In this document: one piece after another, positions 10,837 to 22,010 of the stretch
Numbering within the stretch: the first letter of the stretch is position 1
Layout: each line of letters opens with the position of its first letter
NCBI GenBank assembly: GCA_033557465.1
Contig: CM066035.1
Coordinates: 905,169,309 to 905,233,308, forward strand
Source: Ichthyophis bannanicus
Lineage: Eukaryota; Chordata; Amphibia; Gymnophiona; Ichthyophiidae
DNA: 64,000 nt
Direction of reading: 5' to 3'
Position numbers and translations under genes: made by a program
Notes under the pieces: generated by a model
The model's input: only the letters and a program-made list of their open reading frames with translations
What the model was told of the DNA's origin: nothing
Database searches by the model: none

Positions 10837-11796
10837 CTAAACCTCAAAGAGATTCCGGAGTACTGCTTGGCCAAAAGCACTGTCCCTATGGGACTCCCTT
10901 TCCAGACAGTAATGGGCTGCAAAAGTCTGGCTTGAAGACCAAGTTGCAGCCCTGCAAATGTCTACCAAGGGCACAGAGCGGAGATGAGCCACTGAGGCAG
11001 CCATTGCCCTGACACGGTGGGCCGTGACCCGACCCTGCAAAGGAAGGTCAGCCGCCTTGTAAGCCCAGGTGCTACAGTCAGCCACCCAGATGGACAAGGT
11101 ACGCTTGGACACAGCCAACCCCAAATTATTGGGGTCAAAAGATACGAAGAGCTGAGTAGCCCTTCTATGCCCCTGCGTACGGTCAAGGTAGAAGGATAAG
11201 GCCCTCCTACAGTCCAGGGTATGTAAGACTGCTTCAGCCTGGCTTGCATGAGGCCTAGGGAAGAATGTCGGAAGAACCACCTCTTGGTTAAGGTGGAAGG
11301 AGGAGACAACTTTTGGGAGGAACTTTTGATGAGTCCTAAGGACTACCCTGTTCCTATAGAAGCGAGTGTAAGGCCTATCACAGACCAGGGCCTGAAGATC
11401 ACTAACTCGCCTAGCCGAGGTAAGGGCTACTAAGAAGAGTGTCTTCCAGGACAGGAAGCATAGAGGGCAAGTAGCCATCGGCTCAAAGGGTGGGCGAGTC
11501 AGCTGCTGCAAGACCACATTCAACTCCCACTCAGGAGCAGGACGATGGATTGGAGGCTTGAGCAAAAGCAAGCCTCTGAGAAAGCGTACACCAAGGGGTG
11601 AACCGACAGGAATGTCCATCCACTAGTGAGTGGTGAGCTGCTAGAGCTGAGAGGTGGACCCGAACAGAATTGGACTTAAGTCCCTGATTGGATAAGTGCA
11701 GTAAGTATTGAAGCACTACTGGTACAGTACAGGAGAAAGGATCCTCTGTATGTAGCTGACACCAGAGAGAAAACCTTTTCCATTTGAGAGCATAGG
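10837..11796 (-). pseudogene. DIRS 1 tyrosine recombinase, frameshifted
   Basis: The longest frame (11,619-10,837, 260 codons) holds the catalytic half. It has Arg70 in SARRVSDL, a His201-x-x-Arg204 pair in TAHRVRAMA, Trp227, and the nucleophile Tyr237 in FAAHYCLE, which matches the tyrosine-recombinase pattern R-HxxR-W-Y. The N-terminal SAM-like part lies in another frame (11,716-11,531; LQYLLHLSNQGLKSNSVRVH), with a frameshift near 11,600. The stretch up to 11,796 carries a further stop. The enzyme would integrate the circular DIRS intermediate. The catalytic residues are all present, so damage is limited to the frame breaks. The end of the gene lies about 135 bp from the complementary region. 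Confidence 0.9.
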
Positions 11797-11797
11797 T

Positions 11798-13851
11798 TTA
11801 CCTAGTGGAGCGTTTCCGAGAGGCTAAGACAACCTCCTCAACTTCCTGAGGGAGGCCCCAGGGAGCCAGAACTACCCTTGCAGCCTCCAGGCCATCAAAT
11901 TGAGAGCCTTGAGATTGGGGTGCAGAAGGGAACCCTGCTCCTGAGAGAGAAGGTCGGGTTGCAACCCCAGAGGCAATGGGGGTTCCACCGCCAGCTGAAG
12001 CAGAAGTGGAAACCAAGGCTGTCTCGGCCACCTGTGAGCCACCAGCAGGACCGAGGCCTTGTCCTGAAGAATCTTGAAGAGTTCGGGCCACCAAGGGCGT
12101 GGGAGGAAACGCATACAGCAGGCCCTGTGACCAGGGAATCAGAAAAGCATCTGCTGCTATCCGCAGAGGATGCGGTTGCCTGTAGCAGAACTTTGGCAGT
12201 TGCTTGTTCAGTGGACTGGCAAACAGATCTATCAAAGGAAGACCCCATTTTAGGAAGATCTTCTGAACTACCAAAGGATGCAGCTGCCACTCGTGGGGCT
12301 GTAAAATCCTGCTCAACCTGTCTGCCAGGTAGTTTTCCTGGCCTGGAAGGTACACAGCCTTGAGGAGCATGTTGTGCTCAAGGGCAAAGGAGCAAAGGTC
12401 CTGTGCCTCCCGACAAAGGAGTCTGGACCCAGTCTTGCCCTGTTGTTCACATAAAACATGGCCACTTGGTTGTCTGTCTGAACCAGGACAGATTGATGAG
12501 CCAGGATAGGAGAGAAAGCTTTGCGTGCTAGTCGAATAGCCCTGAGTTCCAGGAGATTGATCTGCTGGGCCGTCTCCCAAGGAGACCACAGGCCCTGGGT
12601 GCACTTGTTCAGACAATGAGCTCCCCAGCCCTGCAGGGAGGCGTCTGTGGTCAGCACCACTGTGTACCCAGGAACTTGAAAGGGTACCCCTTTCAGAAGA
12701 TTGGGTGGATGCAGCCACCAGCTGAGGGAGTCCAGAAATGGTTTGGACACCCTTATTCTGTCTCTGAGGCGGCCTGTGGCCTGAGACCACTGACTCCGAA
12801 GGCACCATTGTGCAGGCCGCATATGGAGCCTGGCATTGGGGGTGACATGAACTGTCGAAGCCATGTGGCCAAGCAGCCTCAGGCAGAGTCTGGCGGAGAT
12901 CACTGACCCACTGAGAAACAGATTTGCCAAGTCCATCAGTCTTTGGGCTCTGTCTGCTGGCAAGAATGCCTTTGCCAGGGCAGAGTCCAGCCTTGCCCCT
13001 ATGAACTCCAAGTTCTGGGAGGGGAGCAAAGTGGACTTTGCGAAGTTTATTACAAATCCCAAGCTCTGAAGAAGAGCAATAGTTCTGAGAGTGGCCTGTC
13101 GGGCCTCCTGGCACGTCTGACCCCTGATGAGCCAGTCGTCCAGATAAGGGAAGACAAAGATTCCCTGATTTCTCAGGTAGGCCACCACCACTGCCAGGCA
13201 TTTGGTAAAGACTCTGGGAGCGGAGGTTAGGCCAAAGGGCAGTACTCTGTACTGATAATGGTTTCCTCCCACAATGAACCTGAGGTACTTTCTGTGGTCT
13301 GGATGAATAAGGATGTGAGTGTACGCATCCTTTAGATCTAAGGAGCATAGCCAATCTCCCTGCTGGAGGTAGGGAAGAAGTGTTCCAAGAGTAAGCATCT
13401 TGAACTTTTCTTTCTCTAGGAACTTGTTTAGGTTCCTGAGATCCAGAATAGTTCGAAGGCCACCGGTTCTCTTGGGTACCAGGAAATACCTGGAGTAGAA
13501 CCCTTGACCTTTGAAGTGGGGAGGAACAGGCTCCACCGCCCTGTCCACCAACAGACCTTGGAGCTCCTGGAGGAGAAGATCTGTGTGCAGGGGAGGCCTT
13601 GGAGGCTCCCCTGGAAAGTATGGCGGAGGCAGTTGGTGAAAATGTAGTGCATAGCCCCTGTGGACTATGTCCAACACCCAACTTTCCCCAGTTATGTGGG
13701 GCCACTGGTGGGCAAAGAGGGCGAGGCGACCTCCTGTGCAGGGTGGGGAGAGCAGGGACTGAGAGGCTACGCTCAAGGAGTCAAAAACCCCCACCCTGCT
13801 GAGTGGGAGCAGGGGCCGGAGGCTTGGGGGTCCTCTGCCTACGGGGCCCAT
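11798..13851 (-). pseudogene. DIRS 1 reverse transcriptase-RNase H polyprotein, frameshifted
   Basis: The main frame runs 13,851-12,313 (512 codons). Its first part overlaps the end of gag. RT motifs follow: FLVPKRTGGLR, SLDLKDAY with Asp172, LPFGLTSAPRVF, and the active-site YLDDW (Asp238-Asp239). RNase H begins with LTTDASLQGWG and includes LLELRA and QTDNQVAMFYVNN. A frameshift near 12,430 moves the rest to a second frame, which gives KAVYLPGQENYLADRLSR and LIDLFASPLNKQLPKF down to about 12,130. The conserved post-RNase H region (LLVAHRWPRQPWF, LLSQ) is in a third frame (12,114-11,872). The element must once have encoded one protein of about 700 residues. Confidence 0.9.
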
Positions 13852-15740
13852 TACCCTGCCCCTTGGCTTGCTGACCCTGGGGTGCAGCTTGGGCAGCCTG
13901 ATACTGAGGGTACTGTTTGTAGGCAGTGCCCTTCCTCGGGTAAAAGGGCTTCTTACCCGAGGCCTTCTTCTTGTGAGAAGGGGCAGAGGTCTTCCTAGAC
14001 AGCCTTGTCCTTGTAAGGGTGCTCAGTCTCGAACTGTGCGGCCTTCTCGGCCATGGGCTTGCCAAAAAGGTTCTCACCTCGGCAAGGGACATCGACCAAC
14101 TTGTCCTGAACCCATGGCTCGAGGTCCGATGACTGCAGCCATGCCTGGCGTCGAGCCGCGATGCCGGCTGCCGCAACTTGGGCCAAAGCCTCAAAGCCAT
14201 CGTAGGCGGCGCGGGACATAAACTTCGAGCAGTCCCGAATCCCCGAGGACAAGGACTTGAATCTCTGCAAGGGCTCCCCGGAGAGACCAGTGGAGAACCC
14301 GGCCAGCTCCTTGGCCAGGTCTCGCAAGTACATGCCCATGTACAGCTGGTAAGACTGGACATGGCAAGCAAGCATCGAGCCCTGGAAGCACTTTCTACCA
14401 ACACCATCGAGGTTCCGGGCCTCCCTGCCGGGGGGCACCACAGAGGGCATCTTCTGACTTTTCAGGCGATGCATGGTCGATTCCACCACCATGGAATGGT
14501 GTGGTAGCTACGCCTTTTGAAAGCCAGGGCTCTTCCGGAGCTGATAAATCGAATCGACCCGCTTGCTTAGAACCAGCACCGAGGCCGGTGCCTCCCACAT
14601 CCGGAAGAGGAGCCGTTCCAGCATTGGAGGAACCGGGACAGTAAAGGCCTCCTTCGGAGTAGAGTCGTACTCCAGGGCCTTGAGCTCTTCAGCTCAAGGC
14701 TCTTCCTCGGGGTCCGCTGGGATAGCCAATGCGGTGGCCATATCCCGGACAAACTCCGAGAACCGGGTATCCTCTGGAGGGGATCTACTCCGGGGCTCAG
14801 ACTGCGGTGAGTCTGACGGGACGCACCAAGTCTTGAATGTGTCGGGGGACTCCTCATCCTCCGTCTCCCAGGCGGACTCGTCCAACGAGGAGTCAGGATC
14901 CGACCCTGCGGGGACCTGGAGCACCCGCCCCGACGCCGGAGGCACCGGCGTCGACGCCCTTGGTCCCGAACGGGAGGTCGAGGGAGATCGCGACCGAAGT
15001 CGACCGCGAGCCATCATGGACTCGAATATCGGCTCGGTCTCTGGGGTCGACTTCGAAGTCGATGTCCCGGTGGTCGGGGCAGATGCGCCAGACAGGCTGG
15101 CCATCAGTGCCCGCTGCTGCTCCATGAAGGCAGACAATCTGCACTCCAAGGCTGTCATCCTGAGACTCAGCTCGGGAGACGCAGCAGCCACCGACTCGGG
15201 CCCCGGCAGCGCCGGGCCCGACGTCGGCTCTCTGGGAGGAGAGTCCTCGAGGACCACAGGGCTTACGTATCCAGCAGACTCCGGCTCCACGTGAGGAACT
15301 TTGGCTGGCTTCTCTTGTTCCACAGGCCCGGGGCGACGGTTGGGGGTCTTAGACCTGGCCCTCGAGGAGCCAGGGACCTCCTCCGATGATGCCCTCACGA
15401 GCCGCTTCTTCCTCTTGCGTTCCCGGTCGCGGGACCCCCTGTCCGAGGAGCCCCGATGGCGCTCGGGATCCGAATCCCGAGATGTCGAGGCCTCAGACGA
15501 GGTCCGGGCCCGGCCGGAGGCTGAGTCCGAGAAAAGCCTTTCTTTCTGCTGCTGGAGACTTCGCAGTGCCTTGGAAGACATCTTCCCACATGGTCCACAC
15601 GTCTTAGGGTCGTGATCAGGACCGAGGCACCGCAGGCAGCAGTCGTGTTTGTCGGTGAGAGACATCAACTTCTTACACCGATCACACTTTTTAAAACCGC
15701 TGGAAGCCATCGGGGAAAAAAAGAGTCCCCGCGAGGTCAA
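13781..15740 (-). pseudogene. DIRS 1 gag-like ORF, with stops and a frameshift
   Basis: The N-terminal frame (15,740-14,694, 348 codons) starts near MASSGFKKCDRCKKLM and has a Cys-rich zinc-finger-like head (CDRCKK, CCLRCLGPDHDPKTCGPCG). A Ser/Arg/Pro-rich charged middle follows. A stop after DPEEEP breaks it, and the conserved central domain continues at 14,492-13,995 (YMGMYLRDLAKELAGFSTGL, AAYDGFEALAQ). The basic tail KKKASGKKPFYPRKGTAYKQ lies in a shifted frame ending at 13,781. The product would package element RNA. The same protein family is recognisable in DIRS element 2 at 30,490-32,473. Confidence 0.85.
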
Positions 15741-15960
15741 AGGACCGGCCTTCCAGGGAAAAGCAAAAAAAGGGCGCGAACGCCAGCCACGAAGGGCAAA
15801 AAACGAAAAAGAAGAATCGGACTCGATACCGGTGTACCGAACCTGGCGGGAGGGGAACCGGCTTCGAACCGGGAAGAAAAAATAGCGAGAATCGCCGAAA
15901 AATCAAACTTTTATCCGGGATGACAGGACACACGTCCAGTGGGCTTCTCGGAAAAAAAGA

Positions 15961-16122
15961 GACTGGGGTAAGATGGCACCTTTAGGCAGGAAGGGAACCG
16001 CGCATGCGTGCCTGCATTCCCAAAGGCTTTCATAGAAAGCTGGGGAAATGCTCCGCTAGGGCTTCATCGGCGTCGATGACACCCATATGTGAGGACTGAC
16101 TTCCTGCTTGGTCCTGGAGAAG
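15961..16122. repeat. DIRS 1 right inverted terminal repeat
   Basis: About 162 bp, reverse complement of the left ITR (8,935-9,059 plus 10,462-10,527) with scattered differences. It ends tgcttggtcctggagaa, the sequence duplicated in the internal complementary region. Confidence 0.94.
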
Positions 16123-16384
16123 GACTGTTCTAGCTAAGTTCCCAACTGGGATGTGCCCAGGGGAGGAGCCAGGAAGGTTTCCAAGCAATGGTGTAAACTC
16201 TGCCCAAGCAGCCCCCGCAATGCGGGGAGGCCCAGGCAGGAAGAGGGTCAACGCAGCGGCAGTAAGGCAGTGTGGAAAACTTACTTTCACGTGTGCTGCC
16301 TCCACGCTTGTAAATTTCCAGCAGGCCTGGGAGGTAACCGTCACCGGGCTTGCTAAAACTCACAAGAGTGGAGGTGGCATGGCA

Positions 16385-16490
16385 CACATAACATAGTAAT
16401 ACAGTGCATGACGGCAGATAAAGACCAGTATGGTCCATCTAGTCTGCCCAGTAAGGTGGCTAGAATGTGTTAAACTAAGTTTGCTGCTGC
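16385..16490 (-). mobile_element. LINE 3' end fragment
   Basis: acataacatagtaatacagt, gacggcagataaagaccagt and ggtccatctagtctgcccag form a CR1-type 3' terminus (octamer-like repeat plus conserved tail) of a second subfamily. Confidence 0.6.
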
Positions 16491-17389
16491 CTCTGAACAA
16501 GGGGAGGGGGCTGCCATGACAATGAGGGGGGGCACGACAATGGGGGGCCCTCAGCAAAATTTTGCCTGGAGGGCCCTCACTGGAACTTATGTCACTGTTT
16601 CCAAAGTTATCTCAGGCACTGGTTTTGGAGGAAGTGAGTCTTTTTGTGTTTTTTTCTGGCTACCAGAAGCAGGGTGAGAGTTCAGCCAGCCAGGAGCCTC
16701 ATACTCTGTAGATAGTAGGCCCCTAAGGACTAAACCAGTCAAGGGAGAAATGAAAAGAAGGGTATGCTTCCTGTAAAGAGGAAGCCCATGTTGGTCTTTT
16801 GCTATTTTCCTGACTCCAATGAAGAGCAAACGACAGCCAGCAGTATAGGGACTTGTTGGAGGTTGGGTCCTGAAGAACTAAAGTACACTGACAATTAACT
16901 CCTGATTATTGTAAATAAATAAATATACAACAAGTGGGGGAAAAAGGACATCAGGCAGTCCACTATTACAGTGTAACCACACTTAGAAAAGTGGAATCAC
17001 TGTGGCATAATTGATGGTAAAAAAAACCCCTCTGCTTCTTAAATAAAGCTTTGTGCAAAAGCACCCAATTTAATACATATTTTCCCAGTATGAAAGTCAA
17101 AAAAGTGAAACTACCTGTGAAAATATTCATAAAAAGCATGAAATACAGAACTCACGTCAATCACATTCCTCATAATTCTCGTCATCCACACCGACAATGG
17201 TCACAGTTTCACCTATCAAGACTTCTAAAGGGCGGGCTGAACCAGTCGTCTTGTACTCAGCAACATCACCAATGCAAAAGGGCCCCTCCTTATCAAACCC
17301 TAGAGGTTTACAAACATCAGCAGCTGTCGGCCACTATTTGTTCAAGCCAAAGATTATAAAGTCAAATCAGAAAAGTTGAGTTTGGTTTA
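16491..17389. other. Intron sequence, nothing firmly recognised
   Basis: G-rich repeats at 16,500-16,580 may be remains of an old DNA transposon. The rest shows no coding or repeat signature I can name. Confidence 0.45.
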
Positions 17390-17865
17390 TTTGATCATTT
17401 GATATACCACCTTTGGCCTTGTTACTGGTACAACAAGGCAGTTTACAAAAGTATAATATTAAGTAACATTTAAATAAAGGTCAGAGAATACATTTTAAAA
17501 AGTATAGTATAGAAGTAATTAATAATAAATTCCAAAGTAAATATCTGGAAAAATAAAAGAAAAAGAGAAGTGCATATCGCCAGTTCTGGTCCAAAATCAC
17601 ATGGTCCCGGACCAATCTCACGAGTCTCCGTACCTCTATGAAAAGGTGTGTCTTTAAAGCTGTCTTTAAAGCTGGAGCTAAGGGCTAGCAGCAAGGAATT
17701 CCAATAAAGAGGTCCGAAGTATAAAAGGATATACAGCTGTGGCCAACATTATTGGCACCCTTGCATTTTAAGTACGTTGTGTACAATATCTTGAGAAATA
17801 ATTGGAAATATTTCAGCTGTATAACATCAGAATATTTTAATAGTGAGGCTAATTCAGTTCTATGC

Positions 17866-18505
17866 ATCCCTGGGCCGTCCAGGCATCCACAATCTGGATG
17901 GGCCGGGGTTGCACCCGATTCCGATCCCACGGGGGATAGATGTCCCCATGGGATCAGAATCAGGTGCAGCCGGCTTGTCCGAGCCAGCTGTGCCCTGATT
18001 CTGGGTCTTGGGACGTACAGAAATGTACCCGGATAGCTCAGCCAGGCTCCTGCATGGAACCACGGGGTCATGGAGTCCTATTGCCATGGCACTGCAGCTC
18101 CATGCAGGAGCCACAATCCCCGGCAGCCCTGAGAGGTTCCTTTCCCCACCGCCCGATCCCTGATCGGGCCTGCCATGGCCAGAGTCGGGCCGCGCAGAAG
18201 CCCCTGCACCACCTCACCTTCCTTTCTGGGCCTGGCCACATCATCTGGCTCCATCTAGGGGGCCTTATTCCACTTCCGAGGTGGAATAAGTCCCCATCCA
18301 ATCCGCCAACCCTGGATGTACAGGGCCGACCTCGGAATAGACTCTGTACGTCGGGGGTCAGGTTCCCGCCTACTTCCTGCCATCGTTCCTCCTCTGGCCT
18401 GCCCCACACCTGCCCAGGAACAGAGCTCCCCGCACATCTCAGATCTACATGCAGGGAGCTCTTTGTTCAGAATGGCAACCCTGGCTAAACATGGGTCGGA
18501 ATCTA
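17866..18505. mobile_element. Unclassified GC-rich insertion inside the Tc1 element
   Basis: About 640 bp of much higher GC than its host element, with strong internal hairpins. One pairs ccggggttgcacccgattcc with ggatcagaatcaggtgcagc (17,912-17,980). Another is ttattccacttccgaggtggaataa (about 18,266-18,290). No terminal repeat pair was resolved. Confidence 0.4.
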
Positions 18506-18599
18506 CCCCAGTATGTTCAAAGGTACACAACATAAAAAAAAATGTCTTCAACTTAGACATAGTAATTTCTGAGAAAAAACACAAAATATGACCAGAACA

Positions 18600-19640
18600 G
18601 GATTAATGGCACCCTTCACTAATATTTGGTTGCACAACCCTTGGCAGTGATGACAGTCTTGTAGCCATCTATAAGTTTCATACATCTGTCTACTGGTAGT
18701 TTCTCCCACTCTTCAACTGCGATTTGTTCCAGTTCATGAATGTTTCCAGGATTCCTTTTACCAATGGCAGATTTCAGCTCTTTCCAAAGTTTCTCGATTA
18801 GATTGAGATCAAGACTCATTGTTAAATGGTTTAAAACAGTCCATTTGTTCCTTTTTAACCAATCTTTTGTACTTTTGGATGTATGTTTTGTGTCACTGTC
18901 CTGCAGGAGGACCCATGACCATCGGCCCAGATCTAGTTTTCCGACACTAGGTAGTACATTTCACTCCAAAATATCTTGGTAGTCCTCTGACTTCATGATT
19001 CCTTTAATATGTTCCAGACCTCCATTTCCTAAAGAAGCAAATCAGACTCACAACAATATGGTACCTCCACCATATTTAACTGGAGGAAGGGTGTTTTTTC
19101 CTTGTAAGCTTCATTTCTTCACCTATAAATGAATTGCTGGTCTGCATTATCAAAGAGCTCAAGTTTGGTTTCATCTGTCCACAGAACATTTTCCTAGAAA
19201 TGGTTCCTCAAAGTGGCTTTAGGCAAAGATCAAGCATGCCTTTTTATTTCTGTCTTTGAGCAGTGGGGTCCTCCTTGGCCTTCACCCATGAAGTCCCTCT
19301 TTGTTTAGTGCACGACATATGGTGTGGGTTGAAACCACCACTCCAGATTGCTCTAGATCAGCCTTATGCTCTTTGGATGATGTTTGTAAGTGTTGTTTTT
19401 CCAATAATTCGCACTAACCTTCAAAGACTTCTTGGATTCATTTTCTTCTTCCCACCATGTCCTGGGAAGGTTTTGACAGTTCCATGAGCAGAAGACATCT
19501 TAATAACACTGACAACAGCAGACACAAGAATCCTAAGGTCTTTCAGATGGCCTTGTACTCCTTTGAAGTTTGATGTTTAGTGATAATGGCTTTTGTGACG
19601 GTCTCAGGCAGCTCTCTTGTCTTCACCACTGTGAAAATGG
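18600..19640 (-). pseudogene. Tc1 transposase remnant
   Basis: Decayed minus-strand coding region. The N-terminal part, near 19,630, reads KTRELPETVTKAIITKHQTS with a stop soon after, then HGTVKTFPGHGGKK from the DNA-binding domain. The C-terminal part (18,819-18,619) reads SLDLNLIEKLWKELKSAIGK and ends in AKGCATKY. This includes the SPDLNPIEN-like block that carries the third catalytic residue, here DLNLIEK with the Glu present. Several frameshifts and stops separate the parts, so no active enzyme is possible. It would have cut and pasted the element at TA sites. Confidence 0.88.
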
Positions 19641-20265
19641 AACAGGAGTGAATGTGGCCATTTTAAACATTAGAGCTATCATTCATTGGCTGATTCAAGT
19701 CATGTGAGTACTGACAAGTGATCACAGGTGCATCTAATTTTACAGCAGTGGGAATGTGGTGGTTCTATTCAAACTGATTTAAATTGTTTATAAGGGTGCC
19801 AATAATCATGCCCTGGCAATGTCCCAGTTTTTATACTATTTCCTACTATTTCTTCTTTTAATTGGTCTTGTTTTCTTTGATTCTTTTATGTGTGAAATAT
19901 GTGTGCATATACAGTCCAAAGCCATTTCACTGTCCACTTTTATTTAGGATATATTGTACATTAAGGGGTTGAATTGCAAGGGTGCCAATAATATTGACCA
20001 CAGCTGTATGTCTTGTTATCTCAAAATCTGAAAGAGAGGAAAGGGAAAGCTGGTTTACATGCTGTGAGCACACGTAAAATAATGTGCAAGAGGTATCCCT
20101 GTATATAATGTTTTATGTACCAAAAGTAGAATTGTAAAGCATATCCTAGATGATATGGGTAACCAGTGAAGTCCTTTATGTATAGGAAAATAATATCGTT
20201 GAAGTTTCTTGTTCCAGTAAGAAGCCTAAGGACAATGTTTTGGAGTAGTTGTAATGTTAGATTCT

Positions 20266-20730
20266 CATGTGATTCAACCATTGAATCGACCTCTTAATTC
20301 AGATCCTTCCAGCATCTGCCGGAATTATCCAATTGCTTTGGCATATCAAAGGGACATCATTTTTCTTTTAAATTCCAAGTATGAATGCACGCCACTCTTG
20401 AAGCATTCAACTCAAATTGCTGATGTAGCTACAACACTGACGAGTGTTTTCTAAGGATTTTAGTCACATCTGATAACATATCTGAATATCCTGTCAGAAA
20501 CATCACAGTTTCTGAAGATTCATCATATTTTATTTTTAGTTGTCAAAAGATGATCTCTGTTGGAGTAAAGACCTCATTTATATGTCATTTTAATAATGTT
20601 ATCGAGATAACCTTTCTCCTTCAAACATGCACTTAATCTTCCAGCTTCAAAGTTATATTCCACTGTGAAAATATAAGATGGAGGAACACCTTAAGGAGTC
20701 GTTAGCTGGATGGGACCATCTGGGGAAAGC
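20266..20730. other. Intron sequence, nothing recognised
   Basis: AT-rich, with no coding or repeat signature identified. Confidence 0.45.
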
Positions 20731-20731
20731 A

Positions 20732-21070
20732 GGGCCAGCCCTAGCACTAGGTGAACTAGGCAACCACCTAGGGCAGCACAATTTTAGGAGTGGCACTCAC
20801 TTGGCAGCCATAGGCACTGGTTTGTGCAGTACAGAAGTCAAGGAGAGCTCAGGTGCCAGAACAGAAAACTACAGTGTTTCCTAGGCCATGCTGCCGCTAT
20901 CCTCCCCCCTTTACTGGTTGCTGCTCCTCCCACACTGATTTGAAGATCACTTACTGACGCCGGCATTGAGCAGCCACTCCTATTGCCTTGGTCTGGACCG
21001 GGACGGGCACTTCACCAGCAGAGCTGGGGTAACAAAACTTCTACCCACTCCGATAGCTCGCTGCCCTAGA
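20732..21070. mobile_element. hAT-like MITE (CAGGGCC family)
   Basis: Starts cagggccagccctagcacta and continues aggtgaactaggcaaccacc, tagggcagcac, the wording of the family at 49,822 and 50,469. The right end is uncertain. Confidence 0.5.
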
Positions 21071-21349
21071 TAAATTTTGTGGGTCCCTTCCCAGCTGCAG
21101 CAGAAGAAGCGTTTTATAAGCTATCATCTCCTGCAGCCATGGGACCAATTTCACATAAAAGCTGCAAAATCTCACAGCTCTTAGCACAAGAGTGCTAGGC
21201 AGCTGAAGGAGGGAGTGTCTTATTAAATACCTTCCCTGCTGCTGGCGAGGCTGGGTGCTGCAGTGAGGAATCGGCTGGGGTCTTGGTGAGAGAATGTCCC
21301 ATGCCTTAAAGTCCCAGTGTGCAAGAAAGGGAAGGAAATGCGTATAGAG

Positions 21350-21640
21350 GGAGAGAAGAACCTCAGTGGGATGAAGGAATGCTGGGAGGCAGGTGGGAGG
21401 GAGGGAGGGAGGGAACAGAGGATCTCTACTGGAAGAGAGAGGATTACATTAGGGTGAAAAATCTCTAGTGGATGGCAGGGAGGATTCAAAAAAGAAGGAA
21501 TCTAGAGAGATGGGGAGGGAGGGGAGAGGAAGAGGGAGAGAATTGTCTCACACACACATACACAGAGCACAGACAACTGCAGTGCGAGTTTCTTCTGCAC
21601 ACACAGTGCATATACACATGCAGACACACAGAAGAAAGGA
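21350..21640. repeat. Purine-rich and CA-rich low-complexity DNA
   Basis: A GGGA run near 21,400 and agagag stretches up to 21,540, then cacacacacatacacagagc and a short CA-rich tract. Confidence 0.75.
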
Positions 21641-21647
21641 TCCGGAT

Positions 21648-22010
21648 CAGTGGTTCCCAAACTTGGGGTCGGGACTCCAAATGGGGTCACATCATCAGTG
21701 GATGAGGCCACAGAAACATGGCAGTTTCCCCATCTCTCTGGACTTTAACTGTGACCTGTGCCAAGTCACCAGTCAGCATGCGGCCTGTGAGCCAGTGAAC
21801 CTTCATTGGCCCTTGTCCCCTCCTGTTAGGCTGGAAACTCAAGCTGAGTACGGGGTCTGTAAGCACGCACTGCACCCTGACACAAGGGCCCCTGTGCAGA
21901 CTGCTGCTACTGTTGCTGCTGTCTTCCTGCTTTGGATGAGTGCAAGGTGGGGAAGGAGGCTCGAGATCTGCCAGTTTGATTTTCATCATCTGAGGTCAAG
22001 AGTAGAGAAT
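21648..22010 (+). mobile_element. hAT (Charlie-like) remnant
   Basis: The left end cagtggttcccaaacttggg, gtcgggactccaaatggggt closely follows the terminal repeat common to Charlie-type hAT elements. The right end was not found and no transposase is readable. Confidence 0.45.

Larger units (their letters stand above)
8935..16122 (-). mobile_element. DIRS retrotransposon 1 (structurally complete, coding decayed)
   Basis: On the minus strand the order is right ITR, gag, RT-RNase H, tyrosine recombinase, internal complementary region, left ITR. DIRS elements replicate through RNA, make a circular DNA intermediate using the complementary region, and integrate with a tyrosine recombinase, so they leave no target duplication. 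The internal region at 10,602-10,700 is the reverse complement of the two outer ends joined together, the hallmark of the family. About 1.4 kb is a later LINE insertion in the left ITR, leaving about 5.8 kb of DIRS sequence. All three reading frames carry frameshifts or stops, so the copy is not autonomous. Confidence 0.95.
17732..20008 (-). mobile_element. Tc1-like DNA transposon with TA target duplication
   Basis: Terminal inverted repeats cagctgtggccaacattatt (left) and cagctgtggtcaatattatt (right, reverse complement) continue into ggcaccctt. Both are flanked by TA, the Tc1/mariner target duplication (17,732-17,733 and 20,007-20,008). The element is longer than the usual 1.6 kb because of a GC-rich block at about 17,866-18,505. 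Confidence 0.92.
17390..20265 (-). mobile_element. L2-like LINE 3' region, split by a Tc1 element
   Basis: 17,390-17,731 contains the 3' end (tttgatataccacctttggc) and upstream UTR. 20,009-20,265 continues it with a region (gggtaaccagtgaagtcct, atgttttggagtagttg) that matches the layout at 9,620-9,720 of the other LINE. The Tc1 element sits precisely between. Heavily decayed. Confidence 0.65.

Noticed and set aside
11798..13705. 635-codon frame taken as one protein
   Set aside because: Only its second half matches DIRS RNase H sequence; the first half is a shadow of the RT in the 512-codon frame. The length comes from GC-rich sequence without stops plus a frameshift.
14563..15294. 243-codon plus-strand ORF
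   Set aside because: Antisense shadow of the GC-rich DIRS 1 gag, which has clear protein homology to DIRS 2 gag.
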